Source: Himantopus leucocephalus
Taxonomy: Eukaryota > Chordata > Aves > Charadriiformes > Recurvirostridae
Assembly: GCA_003993805.1 (NCBI GenBank)
Contig: RSEF01000005.1
Location: 19,409,186-19,473,185, forward strand
Reading direction: 5' to 3'
Length of the DNA: 64,000 nucleotides
Shown: one piece after another, positions 49,401-60,699 of the stretch
How positions within the stretch are numbered: the first letter of the stretch is position 1
How the letters are laid out: each line of letters opens with the position of its first letter
Notes under the pieces: model-generated
Seen by the model: only the letters and a program-made list of their open reading frames with translations
Told to the model about the DNA's origin: nothing
Databases searched by the model: none
Program-made: the position numbers and the translations under genes

Positions 49401-52400
49401 GTGCTGCAAACGAGCCACCCGATCCTTGTCAACACGGATGGCAGCTGACCTCGCTCCCACGCCGAGACTCCCGAGAGGGAGCTCCTGCCCCGCCATGAGG
49501 GTCTTTGGGTGCTGGACCCCCCCTGCCCCTCCAGGTGAGACGGGGCTGGCAGGGAGGGGGAGCACACCCTGCGCTGCCGCTGACCCCCCCTTCCCTCCTC
49601 CCCTGCAGAGAAGGAACCCGGAGAAGAGCCACAGGAGAGGGGACCCACGCGCTTTGTGGCCGATGGCAGCCAGCACGTGCTGCGTCTCTCAGCCCAATGC
49701 GCCCCCTCGTCTCTCGCACGCCTGGCAACCTGCCTCCCTGAAGGAAGTCATTAACAGCCAGGCCCCTGCTCAAGACAAACATCTCTGAGGCAGGGGGGAT
49801 GCTGATCTCGCCTGTTCCCATTCCTGCGAGCCCGGCGGCTGAGCGCGGATGGTAACTGAGAAGGCCGGGGACAAGCCAAGCTCAACAGTGCATGGATTCC
49901 ACAGATTGCTGCGATCTTTATCGGTCTGCCTGGGGAGGGAGAGCCTGCTCATGGGCCACACCAACTCATCTTCCATTCCCTGCACCATCCCTGCAGGACA
50001 AGGTGACATCTCCACCAGGGCTGCTCCTTGGCCATGCCTGGAAGTGGGACCTTCTCCCTCTGTTGTGACCCAAGTCCCCTGGTCTCCCACCCGGCTGCAG
50101 CTCCTGCATCTGGCTCCTGGAACTCCTGTCCTCCAGGATCTGGAGGGGCAGAAGGAGCACAGACGCCATCCAGCCCAGCAGAGAGGACTCGTGCTCCCGT
50201 TCAGCCTGGGAGGGTTCCTGCTCCTGCGTGCTGGGCAGGACACGAGCCCAGGGGAGGTTTGCATGGCAGAGCCTCTGTCTCGGCTGGTGTTTGCTCCCTC
50301 CACGGCCCCAGGCTGGAGCGAAGCAGCCACAGGTCGGACATGCCTGCTTAACCCCTCCTGCCCAAGCTGCTCGCCGAGGGGCAGGCAATGAAACTGCTGT
50401 TGCTGGCTTCTCGCAAGCTGCTTGAGTCAGTGCAGGCGGCGGGGGCAGCAGCCCTGCCTGCCCTCCTCCAGCCGCACAAGCAAGGCGCGGCGGGACGGGG
50501 AAATCAATCCGGGTGAACAACCGCCCCGACTGGTTCAGCACAGCAACAGAAACGCTTGTGCTGGCAAAAGCCGAAAGGACAGACAGAGCTCCTCCTTTAG
50601 TCCCTTCCGCAGCCAGGAGCTACTGTGGATTTACAGTGCCTCAAGAGGGGTGGATCTCGGGCAGGGGCTGGTGAGAGCCCCCTTTCCCTCGGCTCGTGTG
50701 TGTCCCGTCCCGTCCCCGTCCCTCCCCCCGCTCTGTTTTATGCCCTGGGGCTTAGGCAGCCTGTGCTCGGCCTTACCTGTCCCCCGCCCCAGGGCACTCA
50801 GGAGATGGACATCCATCCCCGCCTGCTGACACAGCCCCCTCCCCATCTCTGGCGCCCAGGCTCAGCCCCTCGCTCCGATCCTGCTCCAGCACGCCCCAAA
50901 CCCCAGCAGAGCCGGCCGAGAGGCTCAGGCAGGCAGCGGCAGCATTTGTGCGAGAGGCACGGCTGGCACAAGACACTGCCTTACAGCAGTCACGGCCTCG
51001 GGCGCATACCACCTCAGGTTGCCTGGCAGCGCAGCTGAAGGACCACCAAGACCCTGCTTGGGCCACCCAAGGGCGGCCAGCCCGGCGGGGCAGCCGCACA
51101 GCAGCCAGGCTGGAGGAGCCGCCATCACCGCAAACAAAGGAGGGGGAGAAGCTCCTACTGCCAGACAGGTTGAGCAGCTTCTCCCTCCCTGCCCTGCGGG
51201 AGGACGGAGCTGCAGGAACCCTCCCGGGCCTGAGCACCGCTCGCCACAGCCCGGGCTCAGCGCCGCTCCGGGTTCGGGGCAGCCCCGTCACCAGGGTGCT
51301 GCTACTCCTGACGCGATGCGGGGCCGCCGGCAGCAGGCAGTGCTCCCTCCCAGCGGGGTAAGCCAGGCTGGGGCACGGAGGAGCCCGCCGCCCCGCCAGC
51401 AGGAGGGGAAGGGCCCGGGGCTACATCCGACCGCCCAGTGGAACTCCTTGCTGCAGGACGACCGGCTCAATTAGCACTGAGTTTTAACCACCAATTAGCC
51501 AGACAATTAGAAGCGGATGCAAGTTTTCTCCTGCATGAGCCTCATTGACTCAGCTTATGGTACTGTCTGTGCGATCCTCATCTCCGAAGGGGGTGAAGTT
51601 AAAGGGACCCCATGGCGTCCCCTGCCCCGGTGCCTCCCGCCACGTACCTGAGCCGCCGCCGCGGATCAGAGGGGGTCCCTGCCCGCCTGGCCGTGCCGTA
51701 GTCAGACATAAGCCCGTAGTCCACATCTTCAAAGCCCACGCTGCGCTGATCATCCTCCAGGCCGTAGGGCTCGGGGTGGAAGTGGTTGAGGTCCATGTTG
51801 CTGCCCCCGACACGCACTTGAGGCTGGGGGCCGTAGATGTCCTGGCGGCTGGGGGCCCGGTAGGTGTCCATGGAGGGGCGGTAGCGCTCATCAATGCGGG
51901 TGACACGGGACAGGCTGCCGTAGCTGTGATCGCTGCCCGGGTAGCCGTCCTCGTAGGGGCGGCCATAGCCATCAGGGTAGTGGTAGTTACGCGGGAGGGT
52001 GGCTGTGCCTGGCTGGCTCAGGTAGCCACCAGGGCCCCCATTGCCATTCTTGCGGAAGTTCCTGTCCATGGTCTGGACGTAGTTGCTGGTGACGGGGGAG
52101 GTTTCCAAAGGTAACCCATCGGGCCCCACCGGTACCTGCTGCACCGTCCGGGTGGTGACAGTCTTCACCACTTTCTTCACCTAGAGGGATGGATGGAGGA
52201 CACACTGCCATCAGAAACCCGTCACACCCCTGTGTCCCCACATTCCCCCTCCAGCCCAGCACCTTACTCCAGGCAGATTTCACACCCCGTTTCAGCTCAC
52301 GGCATGGCCAGCTGGCAGACATCATGGCTGCAGCACCCCCGCCGTCACAGTCCCTAGCCAGAGCCCTGTCCCTCCACGCTCTCCCCAGGCCTGTACCGTG

Positions 52401-54223
52401 GTCTCTGTACGCCGGGTTGTCCCATCATCTGACGTCTCCACAGACACGACCGACATGGCCCCTTCTGGGTCCTCCTCCATAGTGTACGTCTCCTCCACAA
52501 TCTGGCCCGGGTCCTGCATCCTGGGGATTGTGCTGTACAAGAGGTGGCTGTGGTCCTGAGGGGAGCAAGGGACAGGCAGTGAGCAGACACGGCCCCCCCT
52601 GGAGTCAGCCGGCCAAGAGATCTCGCCTCTCAGGGAGCACCGATACCCTCTTGCATGGGAAGGGGTACCAACAACCCCACACCCAAAGCCCCTTCAAGCC
52701 AGGGCAGACACATTAGAGACACAAGTGCCGCTCTCCCAGCTCAGGTGGGAGCGCTGCCCCTGCACCCACCACCCAGCACGCAGGCTGCTGCAGCCAGAGC
52801 GTTCAGCTCCCCTTACCTGCGGCCCGTTGAGCTTCAGATCTGGGTATTTCTGCCTTTCCAGGTCAGCATCGCCCAAGAAACGGCCGTTCTGAAACACAGA
52901 GCAGCACAGCAGGCCTGTTACTAGGCTGATCTCCCACCGCTGGGGTCCCACATATCCATGTCCCCACCTTCCCTGCCAGGCTGCGAGCGGGCCGTCCCCT
53001 GCGTCTGACAGAGACACCCAACGCACACCCACATGTCACTCCCAGGAGAGGAACACACTCCTCGGGGGTCTGTGCGACACGCAGCAAGCCACCCCTCATT
53101 CCAGCCCAGGGAGGAGATGGAGAACAGACCATTCAGTGCCCCTCCAGACATCCCAGCTCTCCCATGGTGCCCACATGCTCCTGACGGAATGGCCACGACC
53201 CTTCCCTGCTCCCCAGCATGGCCCTGGACACCTTCCACATCTTCTGACGCAGGAGCCGCAATCGACATCCCAGAGGCCCCCCAGGACTGGCAGGGAACAG
53301 CGCAGACGCTCGGCGGCTGATTGCAGAGTGCTACAGTTTGACTCTCTTGCACTCCTGCTCTGCCCACCCCTTCCTTCCCCCCCAACCCACACGTCTCTCC
53401 CAGCACCACCACCTTCCACAGCACCCGCCTTTCCACCTGCTGGAACGGCACACCGCCACACACCAGCCCTCCCAGCACCCTCCCCAAAACAGAGCCCGGG
53501 AAAGCGGGAACAGGAGAGAGACCTCAAGCCAAGGCAGATGAAACCACACTTCCAGCCCTGTAGGGCAAAGAGATCTCTCCCAGCCCAGGTTTGGCCCTTT
53601 GGGGGACAGACTGCAGGGACTTGCCCATCGTCACACGAGAGGGAGACACACACGCTCCCCCACGGCTATACACCAAGCCCTGCATTTCGGCCACCTTCCA
53701 AGCAGCGGAGCAAAGATGCCCAGGTACTGAGTACAGCCTCCAACCTTCACAAAACCAAACCAGAGCTGACCTGGCAGCAAGACCCTCCAGGATGGCTCCT
53801 TCTCCCCAGAAGGCTCCCGCTGCCGAGGTAGGTTTGCACATCCCCAGATGACCTTCAGCCCCAGCACACACAGAGCACCACCAGTGTTCCAAGACCAGCC
53901 TGGACCTCCTCCACCTTGCATCCCCAGGGAGGGGAGCCGGGCCCGGGGCTGCCCCCACCGAGGCAGGACTGACACGGACGGGGGCTCCAGGAGCCTCCAC
54001 ACCCACCTCTGCCCAGGGGGTTTTTTACCTGGTGCCGCCGGGTGAGCGTGCCGTTGGCCAAGCCCGGGCCGGCGTCCTGTGGGGAGACCCGGACTCGTTC
54101 CAGTTGGGCTGAGACATGGCGCCGTTCCTCCTCGAGCGCCCGGGTCAGCTTCTCAAACTGTGCCTCCTGCTCCTTGACAGAGGCAAGGATGCTGGCGGTC
54201 GACTCCACTTCCGAGTCGTCCAT
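40429..54223 (-). CDS. CTNND1: Catenin delta-1 / p120 catenin (19 coding exons, 951-957 aa)
   Basis: Armadillo protein that binds the juxtamembrane tail of classical cadherins, stabilises them and modulates Rho GTPases. Exons: 54029-54223, 52817-52888, 52397-52555, 51648-52180, 47332-47795, 47046-47229, 46644-46761, 45824-45977, 45407-45424 (microexon), 45086-45154, 43525-43652, 42775-42925, 42357-42549, 42138-42252, 41473-41560, 41094-41141, 40871-40968, 40638-40712 (cassette), 40429-40440 (QKI then TAG at 40429-40431). All phases close: 951 aa without the microexon, 957 with it. The N-terminus [20 protein letters not shown] opens the conserved coiled coil (about 10-46). A Tyr/Gly-rich regulatory region follows (exons 3-4, with RYRPSM and [11 protein letters not shown]). 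ARM repeats run from [19 protein letters not shown] in exon 5 through exon 14. A basic segment around KKGKGKK and [10 protein letters not shown] is the known NLS loop in the ARM region. Met102 (isoform 3 start) and Met325 (isoform 4 start equivalent) are present. The isoform 2 Met55 is replaced by Leu. The gene is convergent with LPXN. Confidence 0.97.
40638..40712 (-). other. CTNND1: CTNND1 C-terminal cassette exon (exon B position)
   Basis: A 75-nt, phase-0 to phase-0 exon between the exon ending in PLM and the final QKI exon. Skipping it joins PLM directly to QKI, which is the usual C-terminus of B-less p120 isoforms. It encodes 25 residues, [17 protein letters not shown] followed by AAVFSPVS. 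In mammals exon B carries a hydrophobic leucine-rich nuclear export motif (LDVLVL). That motif is absent here and the exon is mainly Glu/Pro. Confidence 0.75.
45407..45424 (-). other. CTNND1: CTNND1 18-nt microexon (exon C, DEWFSR)
   Basis: An 18-nt exon with acceptor caatag and donor gtgagt. It inserts Asp-Glu-Trp-Phe-Ser-Arg between KKGK and GKK with both ends in phase 1. The six residues are identical to human p120 exon C, which is known to be alternatively spliced and to interrupt the basic NLS loop between ARM repeats. Its perfect conservation and intact splice sites support continued use. Confidence 0.9.
45670..45670. other. Single ambiguous base in a G run
   Basis: An N follows a run of at least ten G in a CTNND1 intron, a typical unresolved homopolymer. 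It does not affect coding. Confidence 0.95.
47796..51647 (-). other. CTNND1: CTNND1 intron 4 (3.85 kb)
   Basis: Intron between the exon ending in PSDPRRRLR and the exon beginning with SYEDM. Mostly GC-rich with shadow open frames. No exon with family resemblance was found. A TGAGTCA AP-1-type site lies at about 50424-50430, and the cluster at 51466-51556 is described separately. Confidence 0.6.
51466..51556. promoter_or_regulatory. CTNND1: AT-rich cluster with three CAATTAG sites and an AP-1 site
   Basis: Within GC-rich intron 4 of CTNND1, about 90 bp of AT-rich sequence holds three identical CAATTAG heptamers at 51468-51474, 51492-51498 and 51504-51510 (homeodomain-type cores). A TGACTCAGC AP-1/MARE-half-type site follows at 51546-51554. 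Such spacing in an otherwise GC-rich intron suggests an enhancer, but the function is inferred from motif density only. Confidence 0.35.
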
Positions 54224-57200
54224 GGGTGATGGGTGCCCAGGACGGGCAGGGCAGGGGCAGAGGGCACAGGGAGGCACAAGCAGAGGCGGCTTGGTGTCAA
54301 GGTGAGGGGAAGAAAAGTGACCCAGAAGGGCAGGAGCCCCTCTCTTCACTGCATGTGATTTGGGGGAGGAAAGGAGGAGAGAAGAGCGGTCAGAAGAGAC
54401 TGATTTCATTAAGACAGATTCTCAGAAGAAAAAAAATTATCTTATGTCATTAACACCCGTTCCCACCCACCACCAGAGAGCTGGCAAGAGGGTCTCAGAG
54501 CAGCACAGCCCCAGGCATGACTCAAGATGCTCCTCGCCCCAGCATTTAAGCTTGGGGAAACGGCACTGTGGGGGCAGAAGGAACTCCCCCATCACACCAA
54601 ACAGTTGGTGTTGAGCCAGGTTCAGAGGAGCTGCCGTCTGCTCCCTCCTCCCACACGGGCCCTCCCCGGGCCGCAGGAAAGCCTCCCCTACGAGGAAAAT
54701 CTGCCTGCAGTCGGTGGCGGGAGGGGAGCGCACGTCAGGAGACACTCCTGCAGAGTGAGAGGTGACCCACGCCCGAGGGAAGGGCTGAAGGAGAGGGCTC
54801 TGTCACTCATCTGCTCCCTCCTCCCCAGTGCGGTAAGAGGTGGGGAGAGAGCCCAGCTCCACAGCCCCTTGCGACCCAGGAAAGGGAATGAAGCGGGACA
54901 GGATCCCCCTAAAGGGGACCCCATGAGCCCCTGTGACTATGGTCAACACTCGCCGCCACCCTCCAGGCTCTCAGCAGGGCTCTCAAGGCTGCAGCCACCC
55001 CAGGAGGAACTCAGCCCACAGATCTAGGGACGGGCAGTGCCTTGGACCCCTCCAGCATCCCCTCCCAAAGGAAAACAGTGAACAAGCACACCGCAATCAA
55101 CGTATTTTGATAGATAAAGGCAATATTCTTCCATACAGACCTGTTAGAGGAGGAAGTTCGGGTTTGATTGGCAAAGGCACGGGACAGCCAGGTCTAGACG
55201 CAGAGAGTCATGGGGGAAATAGCCCAGCCACCACAGTGAGGAAGCAGGAGGGAAGGGAGCTGCAGGGACAGCAGGAGAGGAGGTCAAAAATCACACTCAA
55301 AACAGAAGGCAGTGCAGGGAACAGCAGGGAAACGGGCTCGTCTCTCCCACCCGCTCTTCTCTAAGGGATGAAGCCATGTCTGGAGAGGGCTGGTGGGGTG
55401 GCAAACACAGCACTGCTCCCACAGCAGCCCCCTGGAGACCCCGGCATCCCCGACTGTTCCCCACCGATGGGGGAACAGCACAGGCGGAGGGGAGTGGTGA
55501 GGGCTCAGCCCTCCGCCCCCCGCGCAGCCGAGTCCCAGCAAGCCCGCCAGAGGTTTCCCCAAACCCGTGCAGTCATGGCAGGCGTGTGGGGACTCGTTCG
55601 AGCCAGGCAGCCGGCACAGAAACTGCTTTCCCACGGTCTCCAGCATCAGCTCTGCCCACTCCCCCAGCGCCACCGCCCCGGCGCGGCTGTAACGGTGACC
55701 CAGGACCAAGAGGACAGGCAGTATCGCCCCTCCACAGAGCCCTGTCCCATCTGCCTCCCACAGCCCCGCTCCTCCAGTCCCAGCCTGCAGCAGATGCTGG
55801 TTCAGAGGAGCCCAGAGGAAGGCTTTTTTTTTATTATTAATTTCCCACACTATCTCAAGTGTATCCAGATCAAACCCTTCCTGAAATGCCTCCCCAGCTC
55901 CCAATGAGCCCACTCCTCCCAGTCGCTCTGCCCCTCGGAAGCTTCCCTCGGACACAGGCAGCCCCGGCGCGTATCAGACACTGTGGCACCACCACGACTG
56001 GGCCCAGCAAAGCAGGGTGGATTTTTTCCAAGCGTTTTGGAGGCTGCCTGCAGCACATTTTAACATCTGGTCGCCGCCACCCTGTAATCTGCCTTCATCA
56101 ATAAAAAGATCCAGTTCTACTCGTGCCCATGCGGTGCCCAGCAAGAGACGAAGCCATGGCACGGGCACAGCTGCTCCAGACCCGCTGTGGCTCCCAGCGC
56201 CCTGCCCCAGCCCCACGCAGGCTGGGACACTCGCCGGCTGCTCCGCACCCCAGGAGGAACGCAGCCCACTGCTCTTGGCTCAGCAGCCCAAGCAGGCTTT
56301 CAGAGGCTCCCAGACATGACTCCCAGCTCATGCATGCAGCTTTCCACTCCTCCCACCTTGCAACAGGTATGCCCTAAGGCTTTTTTCAACAGATTGACTC
56401 CCCAAGCCTTGTATGGAAATGTAGGGACAGCTCTGACCCTTGCTGCTCCAAGGTCTCACCTGCCCCACGGATTTGCAACAGCAATCCTCTGAAGGAGAGG
56501 CTCGGTGCCTCCTGGAACAGTGCTGACACATCCCAACTCTCACCCTTGAGTCAAACACTCCCCACCTTTGGTGGGCGTCCACGCACTGGAGGCAGGGACC
56601 CAGACCCTCTGCCTTCTGGGACTGGCTGGAGGTCACCGTCAGTCCACGGGGATGCAGAGTGGGTCTGCAGGGCTCAGCCCCGCGGAGTCCTACCACAGCC
56701 AGCCCGGTGCTGGGGAAAGGCAGCCGGGACCAACCGCCCCGTCCCATCTCCTTGACGCATCCCAGACTTCTCCAGCAGGTCAGGGGCTGCTCCTACCACC
56801 AAGACACCCTACACCACTGGAGCATCCAAAACCCCAGCCAGAAGCCCTGTTGGCTTGTTGCGATTCGTTTCCAGAGCGGTATTTCGCCAAGCCCTTCTAA
56901 GGAAAGGAACCCCCGCAGCAGAGAGGGGATCCTCCGTGACATGACTGTGCCCAAGTAGCTGTGCTGCTATGTAACGGCTGCCCAGCCTGCCCTCAACCGT
57001 CCCTACGCAGAAGGGGCAGACTTTTGGGGTGCATGAGGATGGAGCCAGCACGCTGGCTTCAAGGAGGGATTTAGCTGAGCCCCTGCTCACTTGCTTGCGA
57101 GCAGCCAGGCTTGCCTCCGCGGGAAGGCACACAGAGGAGAGCGAGCAACCCCAGCAGATTCCTCCAGCCCCACGTAGCTCCCAGGCAGGCCCTGCAGCCA

Positions 57201-60200
57201 GCAACACCCCCCCAGCCCCGGGACCCCATCCCTGCATGTCCCCTGGGAACACAGTGCCCAGACCCCATCTCTGCACGTCCCATGGGAACCCATCCCGGAG
57301 AACGTGGAAGCTAACAATGAAACTTGCAGGGCAGTGAAGGGCCCCCGATAAGGGGCCAGAGCAGCTGCAAGGCTGTTTCCTTCCCGTCCCTTCCGCAGGG
57401 AGTAAACACAAGAGCAGGGGAAGGAACAGGACAGGTCTCTCGCCCGCTGGCTCTCCGTGTCCCCCTGCGCTCACAGAAGCCCCTCCAGCCCAGGCAGGGG
57501 GAGGTGTGGGAACACGCACAAGTCACCCCCTTCCCCTTTGGGCCACCAGGTCAGAGCAGAAAGCCTCCGGGAGAGGGGGCAGCCGAGGGGCTTTCAGGGA
57601 GCCCGTCCCCTCGGGGTGGCCGGGCTGTGGTCACAGGCTGAGTGGAGCCCATGGCTCTGCAGACCCACAGACACCAGCTGGTTGTTGGTCCAGAGTGGCC
57701 ACCTGAGGGTCTCTCCACAGGATCAGGCCGTGTTAAGCACTGGGTAGCGACTCTAAGTGTCTGGAGCCTGCCCTGCATGCATGAACAGCGGGCACGGCTC
57801 CATCACGGGCAAGAGGTGCCATCGGAACAGGGCACCCGCTGCCCGAGGGGGCTCACCCAGCTCTCCTCCTGGGGCCTCCGCCACCAGGACACACCACTCC
57901 CTCTGCTCTTGTTCCAGCCATGTAGTCTTCATCGACCCAGGATTAAAGACATAATTACCAAGAGGCAGTGCCAGGTCCAGCGAAGTTAGCAGACGCTGTC
58001 CCCAGCTCTGCCCGCAGACACACGACAGCACCGTCCCAGGCTGGAGCACAGCCCTTCCCTTACAGCTGGCTGACACACAACCCTCACAACCACCCAGCCT
58101 TACGCCTCCCCAGCTGCAGAGAATCTGCCCCAAATCCCTCCCGCAGCGGCTCACGCACCAGTATTTCAGGGACAGGGCTTCCTGGACACAGCACGGCCCC
58201 TTGCCGCCTCCCGATGCCAGCTCAGGCACCGGTCATCCTCAGAGCGCAGCATGGAGGGGAGAGGAGAGGAGAGCCCCAGTGGCGACCCCGGCCAGCAAGA
58301 TGCTTGTGACAGCTCGAAGCCAAGTACGCCGGATCCCACAAGGGTGAAATTCCAGGGATCGCTCTGCGCCCGTCCCCCCTCCTCCTCCCCAGCCTCTGAA
58401 GATACAACTACAGAGCATTTTTCCAGAGCCAGACCCTGACCATCTTTGAGGACGGCCGCATGAAAGCCTTTTCATCATGCAAGAGGCACTTGCTGACACA
58501 CCCGTTACTTAAAAACCCCAGCAAGCCAAAAATATTTCAGCTGGCTCATTCAGGGCAAAACAAAAAAGCCTAAAGACAAAACGCACCCCGGAGCGGCTTC
58601 TGCCCCAGGGCAGGAGATGCACCAGAGGACTTCCCCCATGGCTATCGGCAAGAGGGGACCTCCAGGGACCAACACAGCTACCCAGAAAGCTTTACATCCA
58701 AATCCCTCTGGCCTTCTCATGTCCCAATCTCCTGGCACCAGCACAACCCCGTGCTGCGCCCCAGAGGTCCTGAAGCCAGAGCAGGGCCACCAGAGATGTC
58801 CGACACACAGTGCCTTCAGAGCCCCCTTGCTGGCAGGGAGGCAGCCACCAGCCAATCTGCATGAACAGAGCTTCCCTATGCAGGTACAGACCAAAATCTT
58901 CCCAGTTGGACTAAAGGCTTGGTAGTAGCCTGAAAAAAACCCTAATCCCTGAGCAAGCCCTCCAAAGCTCTTCCGCTGGGGGCAGCTTTGACATGGCACA
59001 TTCTTCCCAAACCTGTTGCCCCTCCTTCTTGGGGGAAATTGCCTCCTCCCAGAACAAATCCTTTGCCTGGAAAAATAATGTCCAGGGCCAAACCACAGCC
59101 ATACCCACCAAGAGTTCACCTGCACCCTCCTCCGCTGGGGGATGGAGTTCAAGCCTCGAAGGTTCCCCACCAGCAGTGCCTCCCTGTCAGCCATGGAGAG
59201 ATTCACCCCAGGGCCCGCACCATGCCGACAGATGGGGAATGGTACACCACCGCAGGCCAGGGAGACCGGACAAGATGTGGCAGATAAGACAGAGGCAGGA
59301 GGCTCCACGGGCAGCACCCGCCGCAGCCCAGGGGATCTCCAGTGCACAGCCCTCCGCCTGGGCCTTTCCAAGGACACGGTCCAGCCCTGCTCCGTGCCGT
59401 GATGTGCCCAGAGAGCTGTCACGCAAAGGTCCTGGGATCCCTGGAGCTAAGGCCACTCCTTCAGCATGGAGGATTTGGGGCAAAGTTCAACCCAAGCACC
59501 TACAAAGCCAGAAACCACCTCTGCCACACCAGCCCTGCCCCAGCTCCCTGCAGAGACACACCAGGCACTCGCTCCCAACAGCGCTCTGCCACCATGGAGG
59601 GGGGGGACAGGGTCACGCCAGCTCTGACCGCCGAGTCCCAGCCCTCCCCGCAGCTTTACTGCATGTTTGTGTCCCCCGAGGCACCTGTTAAGCAAGTGGC
59701 ATGGTTTGTCACCACGGCCAGACACCCCTGGCAGCCCCCCGTCCTCCAACTCACCACCGCTGACCATGACCAGAGCCTGGAGGGACCCGGCCCCTCGCCC
59801 GGGCTGGCCGAGCCCCTGCGGGGACACCAGGAGCTCCGGGCTCCCACGCCAGACCCCCCGGCCAGGGTGGCGAGAAGGGATGCGCTGCCCAAGGAACTCG
59901 CTCCTGCGCCAGCGCAGTCCCCAGCGCCCACCAGACAGGAAAAATGGCAGCATGGCTCAAATCATCCGCCTTGCCCCACCGATGCGAGGGACCACGAGGA
60001 GAGCCAGCTGGCTGCCCGCCCTGCGAAGGGAGCACCAACCCACTCAGCGCCAGACCCCCTGTCCGAGAGAGAGAGGAAGCAACAAATCCTCCTGGTTCCG
60101 GTTGCCTATCGTGATGCACTTAGGAAAAAAAAAAGAAGACAGTAACACCATCAATAATTCAAGCCTGCAATTGTCCGAGCGCCCGCAGTGCATTACGCTT

Positions 60201-60699
60201 GCCTCGCTCTGCACAGGTCCACAGCCCCGCTAATTCACCACAGGCTTCTGGTCAGTCTCAATTAGCTAAAAAATAAATGCGCCAACATCTCTGGCATATT
60301 TCCACCCCATCCCCAGCGCAGGGTCCAGGCTCACACACCAGCCCTTAGACCTCACCCTGCCTGAGGCGGCAAGCACCAGCGCTAGCCGAGGCACGGCGAG
60401 CCAGCGGGCTATCGGGCAGAGAGCCTCCGGGACCAGGCTCATCCCCACCTCGTCGGCTTCTGCGGGCAGTTGGGGAGGGCACAGCAGCCCTCAGGCCGCA
60501 GGGGAAGCAGGATGGGCGACGGCGGGCAGCAGCTCCCATGTCTCCATGTGGGCGACGGAGGGTTTTGGCCATGGCCGTTTCCCTCCCGCCACCCCAGAGG
60601 TGAGATTGTGCCCGCTCCCACCGTGCCAGATGGGGACCTGCCTACCTGGACAGACACCTCCTCACCTCCGCGCTGTGCGAGCCACCTCGCTTACGCTCC
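54224..60699. other. Upstream of the CTNND1 start codon, no coding exon seen
   Basis: By analogy with mammalian CTNND1 this should include 5'UTR exons and introns, but untranslated exons cannot be identified from sequence alone. Open frames on both strands lack recognisable motifs. The longest, 267 codons on the plus strand at 59342-60145, is Pro/Ala-rich without domain character. An AT-rich patch at about 60226-60290 contains CAATTAG at 60259-60265. Confidence 0.5.

Noticed and set aside
59342..60145. A 267-codon plus-strand frame upstream of CTNND1
   Set aside because: Pro/Ala/Ser-rich with no recognisable domain and no supporting splice or poly(A) context. Tested against a BTB-type neighbour gene, but no BTB motif is present.
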